Positions 1 to 8,500 of a stretch of DNA of 64,000 nt are shown here, piece after piece. Where the stretch lies: the NCBI RefSeq assembly GCF_047824785.1, contig NZ_CP181167.1:3286001-3350000 (forward strand), in the 5' to 3' direction. Every line of letters begins with the position of its first letter. The first letter of the stretch is position 1. The notes beneath the pieces are model-generated. The model did not search any database. It was given only the letters and a program-made list of their open reading frames with translations, and was not told the origin of the DNA. The DNA is from Nitrobacter sp039808345 (GTDB lineage: Bacteria > Pseudomonadota > Alphaproteobacteria > Rhizobiales > Xanthobacteraceae). The position numbers were made by a program, and so were the translations under genes.

Positions 1-422
1 TGAAAGGGATAAGCATCCACGCCGGATTGGCCCACGCCGCCGCGCGCAAACGTTTCACTATGGCGATGCGTATCGGCGCGCGTTACGGCGGCATGACCCA
101 TCCAGACTTGCTGGCTCGCCCAGCCGCCGCGTTGCGGTCCCGGCTGGATCGCCTGGCGAAACAACGTCCACTGCACGCCGAGCCGCTCGCCGGCGCTGTC
201 CTTGAGATTGGCGGTGAGGTACCACCACTCGATCCGGTAATCCGGATGCGGGCCGTGATCGCGCGGAAATTCAAAGCTCTTTCCGGGCATGACTGAAGCG
301 AAACCGGACGCATCGCCGCCGAGACCGGCGAAGTTCTGCGCGAGCGAAGCTCTTCGTCCGAAGCCTAAGAAGGCAAATCCCGCCGCAAATGCGCGCCGCG
401 ATATTTTTGGACTAGCGCTCAT
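1..422 (-). CDS. AttH/CrtC-like lipocalin-fold secreted protein (3' part outside window)
   Basis: The minus strand reads from an ATG at 422 that overlaps the upstream permease stop by 11 bp. The N-terminus is MSASPKISRRAFAAGFAFLG, a twin-arginine-like signal (SRRAF plus a hydrophobic stretch ending near SLAQ). The mature part contains RIEWWYLTANL and GVQWTLFRQAI, hallmarks of the CrtC/AttH lipocalin-like family (the AttH hydrolase-like proteins that accompany AttE-G ABC genes). About 140 residues are visible; the family is usually near 350, so the gene runs off the left edge. The overlap makes it the third gene of an operon with the ATPase and permease. The substrate is unknown. Family assignment is from motifs; export by Tat is an inference. 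Confidence 0.8.
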   Translation of the reverse strand, partial: MSASPKISRRAFAAGFAFLGFGRRASLAQNFAGLGGDASGFASVMPGKSFEFPRDHGPHPDYRIEWWYLTANLKDSAGERLGVQWTLFRQAIQPGPQRGGWASQQVWMGHAAVTRADTHRHSETFARGGVGQSGVDAYPF

Positions 423-2874
423 TGGCAAAGATCCTGATCAGCGCCGCCGGAGGCATGCGCATCAGCCGAACGAGCGGAATCAACATCGCCAGCAGCGACG
501 CAAGCATCGCCACGCCGAGAAGTTCGGCGAGATGCAGCGGAAAGACATGGAACGGCAGCCGCCAGCCGAATGCTCTGACGTTGACAACAGCGATCAGGCA
601 CCAGGCCACCAGCAAGCCGAGCGGTAGCGCCAGCATCGCCGTGATGAACGCGATGAATGTCGTCTTGAGAAACTCGATGCCTGCAAGCTGCCGCCTTGTC
701 ACCCCGAGCGCCCATAGCGGGGCCAGTTGCGGAAGGCGGGAATGACTGAGCGTCAGCAGGCTGGTGAGCAGCGCCACGCCGGCGACGCCGAGCGTAAACG
801 TGTTCAGTGCGGCGGTCACGGCGAAGGTACGATTGAAAATCGCTTTCGATTCCATCTTCAATGTCGACTGATCGGAGAGACGGCTTTCGTCGAGATGAAA
901 TGCCTCGCGCATGTCATCGATCAGCGGCCCAATCTTGCCAGGGGGCACGCGCAAGCCGAACCGGGTTCGCGGCAGATCCGGAAATCGAACCGTGAAGGCG
1001 TCGATGTTGACCGCGATCTGCCCTTTAGGATTGCCGTAATCGGCATAGATCGCCGCGATGCGTAATGACCGGTCACCAGCGGGCGTGCTGACATCCAGCC
1101 GGTCGCCAAGCCGTCGTTTCAGCCGCCGTGCGAGTTGCTCGCTCACGAGGACGCCCCCGCCTGACCTGACATCAGCCCACGCATTCGGCAACGACTCCAG
1201 CAACGGCCAGCGGTCGCGATAGGTGGCGTGATCGGCGAGGCCAAGAACCTCCACCGGCCAGCCGCCGATCTCGATCTCGGCGCGGCCGCTCCGCAGCACG
1301 GCGGTCACCTCGGGCCGGGCGCGCAAGGATGCTTCGATATCGCGCGCCTGAGCATCACTCACCGCGTTCACATAGACGTCCGCGGCGAGCCGGCCGTCCA
1401 GCCATGCGGTGAAAGTCTTGTTGAAACTCTCCACCATGGTTCCGACGCCGACGTTAACCGCAAGCGCGAGCAGCAACGCCATCAGCGCGAGCGACAGTCC
1501 GGGAAGTTGCTGGCGGCTGTCCGCCCAGAACCACAACACAAGCGGCTGTCGCGAGTTTCGCTCGCCAATGCGCAGCACGAATGCGAGCAGCACGGGAAGC
1601 GCAAGCGCGGCGCCCAGAAGCAGCAACGCCAGCAACGCGAATCCCGAGATCAGCGAAGCGCCGACGATCAGGACGATGATGGCGGCGACAAGCATCGCGG
1701 CGGCCGTGACGCCTTGCCAGCCCAGCCATCGGCGCTGGGATTGTTGCCATGCATAAGGCTGCGCCGCCGCGAGCACCGGAAGACGGATGACCTTCAACAG
1801 GCTTGTCGCCGACGCCGCCAATGTACCGCCAGCGCTCATCGCCAGGCCCGCGATCCACCATTCGGGTCTGAGGGCCAACGCTCCGGAAACCCGCGCGCCA
1901 TACAGCCCTTGCAGGCTGACGGCGACATTGGGCAGCAACGCCGCGGCGATCAGATATCCGCACACCAGTCCGATCAGGCCGCCGGCGGTGGCGAGAACCA
2001 GCAGCTCGATCAGCAGCACACCATTCAGCTTCCTGGATGATACGCCGCAAGCGCGCAGGGTTCGAAACATCGGCATGCGCTGCTCGAAGGCCAGGCCAAC
2101 CGCCGAATAGACGATGAAGAGTCCGACAAGAAACGACAGCAGCCCGAAGGCCGACAGATTGAGATGAAAGCTATCGGTCAGACGCTCAAGATCGGTTTCG
2201 GCGTCCGCCGCGACATGCCTGAGCATATCGCCAGCAACAGTTTCAAGCGGCGGTAGCTGGCCGCGCGTGTCGCCAACCAGCAAGCGCGAAAGCCGGCCCT
2301 GAAGGTGAAGAATGCTTTGCGCCAACCCGATATCGACGACCACGACACCAGGCGCGAGTTGCGGGCGAGCCTTGAGCGGCGGCAATGTTGCGCCGTCATC
2401 CGTGCGCAGGACCGCGCCTTCCGTCCCGGCCAGCGCGATCAATGTCTCCGGCGCGACCAGAGCCTCGCCCGGAGGCGTGATGAACGATTTCAGATCCGAC
2501 GCGCCGATCGCCGGAATCGATCCCGCCTGCGCGGGAAACGTCACCGGCTCGATCCCCAACAGGCGCAATGGCCTTCCCTGAACACGAACCCGTCCCTCAA
2601 CGACGGGCGAGACCTGCCACCCCGCGCGCCGGAGATCGACGAAAAGCTGTTGAGAAAATGTGGAGCTACGCTGCCCGACCAGCATCGCGGTTCGGGAGCC
2701 GCCAAACACCGCCGCGGCCCGATCGTAGCTGGCGCGAGCCTGCTCGTTCAACGCCTCCACGCCGCTCCACAAAGCGGTCGCGGAGATCAGGCCCACCATG
2801 AGTGTCGTCAGTTGCAGCGGATGCCGGCGCCAATGGCTGAGCAGAACCGCAAGGATCCAATACCCTTGCTTCAC
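412..2874 (-). CDS. FtsX-family ABC transporter permease (AttF/AttG-type, double FtsX domain)
   Basis: An 820-residue inner-membrane protein. There is one TM near residues 15-35, a long periplasmic MacB-like region, a first FtsX core (residues about 240-350, e.g. LLSFLVGLFIVYSAVGLAFEQR), a central hydrophobic block, then a second periplasmic domain and a second FtsX core near the C-terminus (about 690-815). This two-module layout matches the LolCE/AttFG-type permeases that pull lipids, lipoproteins or hydrophobic compounds from the membrane rather than import solutes. It overlaps the ATPase gene upstream by 4 bp (ATGA) and the AttH-like gene downstream by 11 bp, so the three are co-transcribed. 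The substrate cannot be deduced. Confidence 0.88.
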   Translation of the reverse strand: MKQGYWILAVLLSHWRRHPLQLTTLMVGLISATALWSGVEALNEQARASYDRAAAVFGGSRTAMLVGQRSSTFSQQLFVDLRRAGWQVSPVVEGRVRVQGRPLRLLGIEPVTFPAQAGSIPAIGASDLKSFITPPGEALVAPETLIALAGTEGAVLRTDDGATLPPLKARPQLAPGVVVVDIGLAQSILHLQGRLSRLLVGDTRGQLPPLETVAGDMLRHVAADAETDLERLTDSFHLNLSAFGLLSFLVGLFIVYSAVGLAFEQRMPMFRTLRACGVSSRKLNGVLLIELLVLATAGGLIGLVCGYLIAAALLPNVAVSLQGLYGARVSGALALRPEWWIAGLAMSAGGTLAASATSLLKVIRLPVLAAAQPYAWQQSQRRWLGWQGVTAAAMLVAAIIVLIVGASLISGFALLALLLLGAALALPVLLAFVLRIGERNSRQPLVLWFWADSRQQLPGLSLALMALLLALAVNVGVGTMVESFNKTFTAWLDGRLAADVYVNAVSDAQARDIEASLRARPEVTAVLRSGRAEIEIGGWPVEVLGLADHATYRDRWPLLESLPNAWADVRSGGGVLVSEQLARRLKRRLGDRLDVSTPAGDRSLRIAAIYADYGNPKGQIAVNIDAFTVRFPDLPRTRFGLRVPPGKIGPLIDDMREAFHLDESRLSDQSTLKMESKAIFNRTFAVTAALNTFTLGVAGVALLTSLLTLSHSRLPQLAPLWALGVTRRQLAGIEFLKTTFIAFITAMLALPLGLLVAWCLIAVVNVRAFGWRLPFHVFPLHLAELLGVAMLASLLAMLIPLVRLMRMPPAALIRIFANER

Positions 2875-3581
2875 GAAATCAATCCGGCGCTCAGTCGAAC
2901 TTTCCGGTCCAGCTTCGCGGCAAGCCGCGTGCTGTGCGTCGCCATAAGGAAAGCGCAGCCGGTCCGCTTGACAAGATCAAGCGCGATGTCCGTGACGTCG
3001 TCGGCCGTTGCTTCATCGAGGTTGCCGGTCGGCTCGTCGGCAAGAAGCAGAGGCGGCCTGACCGCAAGCGCGCGCCCGATCGCAACCCGCTGCTGTTGGC
3101 CGCCTGAAAGCTGCTCGGGATATCTTTTCAGCAAATCTCCCAGGCCCAGCCGATCGACAAGTTCGCTTTGCCAGTGACTGTCATGGCGCGCGGCAATGCG
3201 CGACTGAAAAGCCAGATTGTCGGCGACGGTTAGAGAAGGGATCAGGTTGAACTGTTGAAAGACCAGCCCGATCCGGTCGCGTCGGATTGCTGCGCGGTCC
3301 CTGTCCGCCAATGCGGTCACCTCCGTATCAACGATCCGGATCGAGCCGCCATCCGCTTCGTCGAGGCCCGCGATCAGGTGCAGCAAGGTGCTTTTGCCGC
3401 TTCCCGATTCACCGGTCAGCGCAACGCTTTCGCCGGCGCCGACCTGCACGCTGACCCCGCGAAGGACGGCGATCTGTTCCTGCATTGAGCGATAGGTTTT
3501 GGTCAGGTTCTGAATAGCCAGCATCGGCGCTTGCGGAATGTGCATCGCCGCCTCGTCCATCCCGGACGACATATCGACCAT
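2871..3581 (-). CDS. ABC transporter ATP-binding protein, LolD/MacB type (AttE-like)
   Basis: An ABC ATPase of about 236 residues with Walker A GESGSGKST (residues about 57-65), Q-loop FQQFNL, signature LSGGQQQRVAIGRAL, Walker B LLLADEPTGNLDEA and the switch His in MATHS. The ENL/DEPTGNLD pattern is typical of the LolD/MacB/FtsE group that pairs with FtsX-type permeases. I chose the ATG at 3581, which follows an AGGGAG; an in-frame ATG at 3614 would add 11 poorly conserved residues. It is the first gene of the operon and energises the permease encoded immediately downstream. Confidence 0.88.
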   Translation of the reverse strand: MVDMSSGMDEAAMHIPQAPMLAIQNLTKTYRSMQEQIAVLRGVSVQVGAGESVALTGESGSGKSTLLHLIAGLDEADGGSIRIVDTEVTALADRDRAAIRRDRIGLVFQQFNLIPSLTVADNLAFQSRIAARHDSHWQSELVDRLGLGDLLKRYPEQLSGGQQQRVAIGRALAVRPPLLLADEPTGNLDEATADDVTDIALDLVKRTGCAFLMATHSTRLAAKLDRKVRLSAGLIS

Positions 3582-3746
3582 CGTGCGCAACACTCCCTTT
3601 TCCGGGTCTCGCAAGTCCTGGTTTCAAGTCCGACGCTTGATCCCGCCGCTCCGTATTCAACCTGCTTGTGACCACACCCAAAACCACAGTTCGGCGACCT
3701 GCCTCAAGGCGACCTGCCTCAAACGGATCAGCGTTGAATAGCAAAG

Positions 3747-4238
3747 CTACATCTTGACCGTCACCTTGCGGTTCTCGCCAAGGTTCGGCTTCTTGCCGGT
3801 CAGCTTTGCCTTGGCGAACTCGAATGCAGTCGCGACGCTGCTCGCCGGGCCATCCCATAGTTCCGCGGTAGCAGGTTCAATCCGCAAAAGGCATACGCTG
3901 GGATCGGTGGGACCCCCCGGCCACCATACTTCATCTGTCTTGCGCCAGGCCGCCTCGGTCATTTCGGCATCGCGAATGACGCAGGCGCGCCCGGTGATTG
4001 ACAGGTAGGCTTTATCGCTCGAATCGATAAAGACGAGGCCGATGTCCGGCCTTTCCTTGATCTCCTCCTCCTTTGGGCTGTGAATATCGGTCACGAAAAA
4101 AATCAGGCCGGCGTCACGATCCGGCCTGGCTTCGAGCGGCCGCGCGCGCAGTCCACCCGCAAATTGCGTCATCAGCATGCAAACGCCAACTTTCTCAACG
4201 ATGTCCCAGACCCGGTCGATGTCGTTCTTCCTGCTCAT
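3747..4238 (-). CDS. Pyridoxamine 5'-phosphate oxidase-like general stress protein (GS26 family)
   Basis: A 163-residue split-barrel flavin-binding-type protein. It has the family layout: RVWDIVEKVGVCMLMTQ at the start of the barrel, GLRARPLEARPDRDAGLIFFVTD in the centre, then KAYLSITGRACV and a C-terminal KLTGKKPNLGENRKVT. These features match the general stress protein 26 / PNPOx-like family, whose members bind FMN, FAD or F420; the biochemical role is usually unknown. I chose the ATG at 4238 because GAAGAG lies about 7 nt upstream; an in-frame ATG at 4289 lacks such a site. Monocistronic, between the ABC operon and a repeat element. Confidence 0.8.
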   Translation of the reverse strand: MSRKNDIDRVWDIVEKVGVCMLMTQFAGGLRARPLEARPDRDAGLIFFVTDIHSPKEEEIKERPDIGLVFIDSSDKAYLSITGRACVIRDAEMTEAAWRKTDEVWWPGGPTDPSVCLLRIEPATAELWDGPASSVATAFEFAKAKLTGKKPNLGENRKVTVKM

Positions 4239-4445
4239 GGCGAAACTCTTCAAGCTGCAAACCTTCATGCGGTGAAGGTCGATCATCATTAAGACGCGAC
4301 GGAAGGATTATTTCCAAAAGCAGGATGAGATCGTGGGTTGGGCTGCCGACCGCTGGAACGGCGCACCCGGAGACGTCCATCAATCGAATATGGCCCGTTC
4401 ACACGCGTCGGCGCGGGGCACGTCACGAAGGCGGGTCGAAACTGG

Positions 4446-4545
4446 TGAGAGCCTTTTCGCTTCTGATCAAATCAGAAGCGAGGCTGTCCGATCTCGATGT
4501 GATGCGTTTTCTTGACGCGAACAGGTCCATCCCTTCGGCTTGACG
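4446..4545. repeat. Dispersed palindromic intergenic repeat
   Basis: Contains the stem agagcctttTCGCTTCTGAT-caa-ATCAGAAGCGAggct followed by the second block 'gatgcgttttcttgacgcgaac.gg'. The same two blocks recur at 9356, 13502, 24812, 36524 and 53150, so this is one member of a genome-wide family. It may act as a bidirectional terminator. Confidence 0.75.
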
Positions 4546-4659
4546 CGATAGGGGCGCGGGCGCCGGAAAAGACCGCTATTGAAGCCTGGAACGTATGTAA
4601 ACCCTGGGAACAGACGCTTGCCGGTCACGTTTTATGCCATTCATCATCCGGAGGTACCG

Positions 4660-4785
4660 ATGGCTGACGCACGCCGCCACGATCACCACTGTGACCGCAG
4701 TTCCAGATCGGCGAGCAACCGCAGATCAACGATGGCCGAGCGCTTTCTCTCTTACGTCAAACGATTCTGCCCGTACTTGAAGTGA
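4660..4785 (+). CDS. Small protein, MAERFL-YVK-FCPYL family (copy 1)
   Basis: A 41-codon ORF with a strong Shine-Dalgarno (CCGGAGG, 5 nt before the ATG). The N-terminal half is polar and rich in His and Arg with one Cys (MADARRHDHHC...). The C-terminal 17 residues are MAERFLSYVKRFCPYLK. A second ORF at 50675-50788 ends in MAERFLTYVKWFCPYLS with its own RBS, and its N-terminal half also carries Cys-His-rich sequence. Conservation of the C-terminus across two distant loci, with synonymous differences in the DNA, suggests real translated genes. Function is unknown; the C-terminus could form a short amphipathic helix with a CP motif. This copy lies between a repeat and the 3' end of convergent narK. 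Confidence 0.6.
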   Translation: MADARRHDHHCDRSSRSASNRRSTMAERFLSYVKRFCPYLK

Positions 4786-4840
4786 AGGCCCGGCGGGTCC
4801 AACAGGACCGAGCCGGGCCGAACGACGCGTGTTTCCCGGC

Positions 4841-6094
4841 TCAGTGAGCAGGAACAGACTTTCCAATCGGATGGATGGGTTTGACGCTCCTGAAACCGAC
4901 GCGCGAGAACGAGACATAGAACGCGGCGATATTCATCAGCGCCCAGATGAAGAAACCCAGAGTGTAACCGCCCATCAGATATTTGCTGCCGGCGAGGATC
5001 GCCGTCATGGTGAACCCGCATGCAGCGCCCGCAGCCTTGGCTAACCCGCTCACTGCACCGACGTGCACGAAGTACATGGGGATCAGCTTGACGACGGCAG
5101 CCGCGGCGGCGCCGGACAGCGCCGCAAGCGTGTAAATAACGGCCAACTCGATGGTCAGCGAGATCTGCAAGGCCAGGAGCACGGCCAGCACTGACATCAG
5201 CCCGAACATGACGCTCAAGAGGCTGAGCACATCGTAACGGTCAGCGAGCCAGCCGCCCAATGGCCGGGTGATCGCCACACAGACCACAAAAATCGGCGTA
5301 TAGACCGCAACCGCGGTCGACGCTTCCACATGCCAATGATCGACGAGATAGGTCGGCAGCGTTGACGCGAAGAAGACCAGCGTGCCAAACGCGACCCAGT
5401 AAAGACCGGGAACCAGCCATACCACCACGCCCGAGCGGTAGACGGCGAAAATTTCGCTCATCGAGGTATTCTTGAGCGCGCGGTTCGGCGGATCCGACGT
5501 AAAGAACATATAGATCGCCGCCATCAACAACGTGGGAACCGCAAACATCGGGAATATCAGCCGCCATCCGTCCGGATCATTCGGGTCAAAAACATTGGTG
5601 AGCAGATACGAAACCGCCATCATGCCCACTGTGATCCCGACATTGCCAAGCGCGAAAAGACCGAGTGCGGTCCCCTGCTTCGATTTGGGATACCAGGACG
5701 AGACGTGAGCGTTGCCGACCACGAAACTCGCGCCGCCGAGTCCGAGCATCGTTCCCAGAATCAGGAAGCCGTAATAGCTCTCAGCAAAAGTTCCCAAAAG
5801 CAGGACGACGGAGAGAACCACCAGCAAAAGCGTGAAGACAGTCCGGCCGCCGTACTTGTCCGCCCAGATGCCGAGCGGGATACTGATACCCGCCGCAAAA
5901 AGCGGCTCCATCGCAGCAAGAACCAGCACCTGCGTGCTTGTAAAATTATACCGCTCGATCATGAAGGGAGCGAGCGCGGAAAACATTCCCCAGATTGCAA
6001 AACCGAGGGAGAATGCCACAGTCGATATCCACAAGACCCTAGGGTTACCCGGCGGCTCTGCCGTCGCGCTGGTCCCGACGTTTTGATTTTCCAC
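4841..6094 (-). CDS. narK: NarK/NNP-family MFS nitrate/nitrite transporter
   Basis: A 417-residue MFS protein with 12 predicted membrane segments. Near residue 119 it has the NNP-type glycine-rich signature GLGGASFVVGNAHVSSWYP, followed by KQGTALGLFALGNVGITVG, which matches the nitrate-signature helices of NarK-type carriers rather than drug exporters. The N-terminus (about 20 residues) is cytoplasmic and hydrophilic. NarK proteins move nitrate or nitrite by proton symport or nitrate/nitrite exchange across the inner membrane. In a nitrite oxidiser such a carrier could import nitrite or expel nitrate (inference). No nitrate reductase or nitrite oxidoreductase gene is adjacent in this window. 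Confidence 0.8.
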   Translation of the reverse strand: MENQNVGTSATAEPPGNPRVLWISTVAFSLGFAIWGMFSALAPFMIERYNFTSTQVLVLAAMEPLFAAGISIPLGIWADKYGGRTVFTLLLVVLSVVLLLGTFAESYYGFLILGTMLGLGGASFVVGNAHVSSWYPKSKQGTALGLFALGNVGITVGMMAVSYLLTNVFDPNDPDGWRLIFPMFAVPTLLMAAIYMFFTSDPPNRALKNTSMSEIFAVYRSGVVVWLVPGLYWVAFGTLVFFASTLPTYLVDHWHVEASTAVAVYTPIFVVCVAITRPLGGWLADRYDVLSLLSVMFGLMSVLAVLLALQISLTIELAVIYTLAALSGAAAAAVVKLIPMYFVHVGAVSGLAKAAGAACGFTMTAILAGSKYLMGGYTLGFFIWALMNIAAFYVSFSRVGFRSVKPIHPIGKSVPAH

Positions 6095-6435
6095 GGTGGT
6101 TCCTCGTTATGACTTTGTATCGCCGACACAACGCCAACATCCCGGGCGACACTAAAATAAGCGACCGTTGACGCGTCTATGATAACTTATTGACATAGTA
6201 GCTTCTGGCAAGCTTGGCGTCCATCGATTTCAGAAACGGACATCAGGAACCCGCTCGCCTCCTGATCACCTCATCACATCGGTGGACCAGGATGGCGAAT
6301 GCTCCGTCACCTATGTTTTTGATTTGACGCGTTTTCTTTCCCCGACCCTCATCCGCTCCGCGCGAAATGCTGTAGCCGGCGGAGCGGAGACGGTTTATGT
6401 CGATGACCGAGCAAGGCAGAGGGGGGCCTTACCGG
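6095..6435. other. Intergenic region upstream of narK and of the DUF6916-like gene
   Basis: About 340 bp between divergently transcribed narK and the 6436 gene. It is AT-rich around 6150-6200 and should hold the narK promoter. I see no confident operator (no clear FNR or NarL box) and no gene. Confidence 0.4.
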
Positions 6436-6729
6436 ATGCAATTGATGACACTGGAGCGCTTCACGGCCTGCCTGGGGGAAGGGTTCGACGTCGACCTTGG
6501 AACGGCATCGATCGCTCTGACGTTGTCCGAGGCGCGCCGCTTGCCGCCACAAGGCTTCGCCGCGGCGATGCGGGAGCCTTTCTCTCTGCTGTTCCGCAGC
6601 GGATCACCTGTCGTGCTTCCGCAGAAGATCTATCGAATGACAAACGCAACTGTCGGGGCGATCGAAATATTCATCGTGCCGGTGGCGCGCGACCGCGAAG
6701 GCATCGTCTATCAGGCGATCTTCAACTGA
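6436..6729 (+). CDS. DUF6916-like small protein of a tail-collar cluster
   Basis: A 97-residue protein beginning MQLMTLERFTACLGEGFDV, with the sequence RRLPPQGFAAAMREPFSLLFRSG and ending in IYRMTNATVGAIEIFIVPVARD..YQAIFN. This layout resembles the DUF6916 family, which I recall occurring next to microcystin-dependent/tail-collar proteins. The ATG at 6436 follows a GGGGGG-rich SD; a start 39 bp upstream has none. It converges on the collar/GNAT operon encoded on the other strand, supporting a shared role, probably in an extracellular or tail-like appendage. Function is unproven. Confidence 0.65.
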   Translation: MQLMTLERFTACLGEGFDVDLGTASIALTLSEARRLPPQGFAAAMREPFSLLFRSGSPVVLPQKIYRMTNATVGAIEIFIVPVARDREGIVYQAIFN

Positions 6730-6735
6730 CGACAG

Positions 6736-6775
6736 CCTGGAGCCTTTCCGCTCCTGACAGAGTCAGAAGCGGACT
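6736..6775. terminator. Inverted repeat between convergent genes, likely bidirectional terminator
   Basis: The stem 'agcctttccgctcctgac-agagtcagaagcggactgg' follows the stop of the 6436 gene and lies before the end of the GNAT gene. It is a short version of the dispersed repeat family. Confidence 0.5.
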
Positions 6776-6799
6776 GGAAAACGACAAAGCGAAATCGGA

Positions 6800-7396
6800 T
6801 CATGCTCCATCAGCATCAGATCCGGGGGTCCATTCCATGCGCGCGCAAGTCTGGTCCTGGCGCGCCACCTCGCGAAAGCCAAGCCGGCGATAGAACCGCT
6901 GCGCCCCGTGATTTTCACAGGCGACGTGCAGCACGACGGCGGTGGCGGCAGCGGTTTGCGCATGCCGCTTGATCGCCTGCATGACCGCGGATCCAAGACC
7001 GGCGCCGCGCCGCTCCGCGGTGAGCGCGATGTCGATGATGCGCCAACGCGCTTGGCTGGCGTCGAGATAGAGCCGACCGGCTGGTGCGTTCTCGCGCAGG
7101 ATCAGCAAGAAGTCGGCTTGCGGAAACATCGTCAGATAGCCGCGATGCTGAAGATCGAACTGGTGGTCCAGCAACGTACGCAGCTGTTCGGCAGGCCAGC
7201 CGAGAGACGCGAACTCGCCGATGCGGAACGAGTGATACAGTTCGCGCAGGGAAGTCAGGTCATTACGTGTGGCGCGCCGGAAGGCGGCGGACCGGGTGCG
7301 GACAGGAAGGTCGCCATGGCGCGCCGGAAAGTCCGGCAGGCCCGGCGGATCAGGCAACGGTATCGCCAAACGACGGAAAAACACCCGACAGTGCAA
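6800..7396 (-). CDS. GNAT-family N-acetyltransferase
   Basis: A protein of about 198 residues with the GNAT fold. The acetyl-CoA pyrophosphate loop is seen in IALTAERRGAGLGSAVMQAI (R-R-G-x-G-L-G), followed by the C-terminal motif HVACENHGAQRFYRRLGFREV. The start is uncertain: the ATG at 7396 overlaps the upstream collar gene by 47 bp and the first 30 or so residues look poorly conserved. It is the last gene of the collar operon. Acetyltransferases are common in such tail-collar clusters, but the acceptor is unknown. Confidence 0.8.
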   Translation of the reverse strand: MHCRVFFRRLAIPLPDPPGLPDFPARHGDLPVRTRSAAFRRATRNDLTSLRELYHSFRIGEFASLGWPAEQLRTLLDHQFDLQHRGYLTMFPQADFLLILRENAPAGRLYLDASQARWRIIDIALTAERRGAGLGSAVMQAIKRHAQTAAATAVVLHVACENHGAQRFYRRLGFREVARQDQTCARMEWTPGSDADGA

Positions 7397-7892
7397 TGCA
7401 GAAGTTCATGGCGAGATAGGGTTGACGGTTTTCATGCGGCTGGCCTCCGCCCGCCACGCCACCCATGCGCGGTGAAAATTGGGTGTTCGCCGTGCCGCTC
7501 GTACTGAAAGGCGTGCTGTTTTGCGGAACGACGAGCGATGAGCCGTTGGCTGGCGCGCCCGTGCGCTTGGCGGCATCGGACTGGTCATAGATCGTGAAAC
7601 GATGCGAATGCGCCGGCATCTGGTCCGCCGTCATGGTCACGCTGTTCTGGCCGAAGACTTCCCCCATGGAACGCGGCGTCAGACCCGCGCCCTGACCCTG
7701 GTTGCAGCCGGTGCGGCCGGCAAAATTCGGCAGCATGAAGGTGGTCTTGCCGTCCCCGCCATACATCGTGCCGAGGAGAGAAAACAGCGCCGTATTCTGC
7801 CGGATGGCCAAAGTCGCCCCGTTGCAGAAAGCCCAGTCGCGAGGCGCATAGTTGAATCCGAAAATCTGAATCTGACCGATGAATGGTTCCAT
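7350..7892 (-). CDS. Phage tail collar domain protein (microcystin-dependent protein family), third copy
   Basis: A 180-residue tail-collar protein: GQIQIFGFNYAPRDWAFCNG near the N-terminus, then LFSLLGTMYGGDGKTTFMLPNF, GRTGCNQGQG and the central MPAHSHRF. These are the defining collar motifs (PF07484-like). The C-terminus contains the conserved PYLAMNFCIALSGVFPS. It shares its architecture with the two genes upstream, so the three arose by duplication. Collar domains trimerise in phage fibres; stand-alone bacterial homologues are found without a prophage and their function is not settled. Confidence 0.85.
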   Translation of the reverse strand: MEPFIGQIQIFGFNYAPRDWAFCNGATLAIRQNTALFSLLGTMYGGDGKTTFMLPNFAGRTGCNQGQGAGLTPRSMGEVFGQNSVTMTADQMPAHSHRFTIYDQSDAAKRTGAPANGSSLVVPQNSTPFSTSGTANTQFSPRMGGVAGGGQPHENRQPYLAMNFCIALSGVFPSFGDTVA

Positions 7893-7936
7893 GGCGGCGA
7901 TGCCTTCGAAAGTTTGACTGCATGAGCGGGGCCCGA

Positions 7937-8467
7937 TCAGCCCCGGCTCGGATAGATCCCGTTGAAAGCGATGCAGAACTGCACCGTCAGTGTCGGCATG
8001 AGATTGTCGTGCGGCAGGTTTCGACCCGCCACGGAAGTTGACGTCGGCGCCGTGGCTACGCTAGCCGCTCCGGTCACGTCATTGGTGTACATGGTGTCGC
8101 CCACGACCGCCCCGAACTCGACGTTCGGCGTGATCTCCTTGGCACTGGCTGCTCCCGTCGTCGCGATCATCGGGTGGTCATGTTGCGGCATCTGGGTTGA
8201 CAGCAGGGTCACTGTTTCGCTGCCGCTCATCTCGCCGAGAGCGCGAGGCGACAGGCCGGGACCGGCGCCGTAATGAACGGGAGCGCGACCGCAGAGATTG
8301 GGGGCAGCGAAGGTGGTCACGCCGTCGCCGCCATAGGTCGTCCCGATCAACGAGAAAAGCACCTCATACTGAGATACGGAAAGAAGCGAACCATCGCAGG
8401 GCAACCAACCCTGCGGCACGCGGGAGAAGCCGAACAGCCGGATTTCTCCGACATAGGGTTCACTCAT
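7937..8467 (-). CDS. Phage tail collar domain protein, second copy
   Basis: A 176-residue homologue with GEIRLFGFSRVPQGWLPCDG, LFSLIGTTYGGDGVTTFAAPNL, MPQHDHPM and the C-terminal LTVQFCIAFNGIYPSRG. It starts at an ATG preceded by a purine-rich SD and is separated from the flanking copies by 44 and 33 bp, consistent with one operon of three paralogues. Confidence 0.85.
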   Translation of the reverse strand: MSEPYVGEIRLFGFSRVPQGWLPCDGSLLSVSQYEVLFSLIGTTYGGDGVTTFAAPNLCGRAPVHYGAGPGLSPRALGEMSGSETVTLLSTQMPQHDHPMIATTGAASAKEITPNVEFGAVVGDTMYTNDVTGAASVATAPTSTSVAGRNLPHDNLMPTLTVQFCIAFNGIYPSRG

Positions 8468-8500
8468 GGTCCGACCTCCGATCGGTTGAACATCCGCCGG

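Noticed and set aside
1228..2040. 270-codon plus-strand frame opposite the permease
   Set aside because: Rich in Arg, Gln and His, typical of antisense of a GC-rich gene; the minus-strand permease has clear family motifs.
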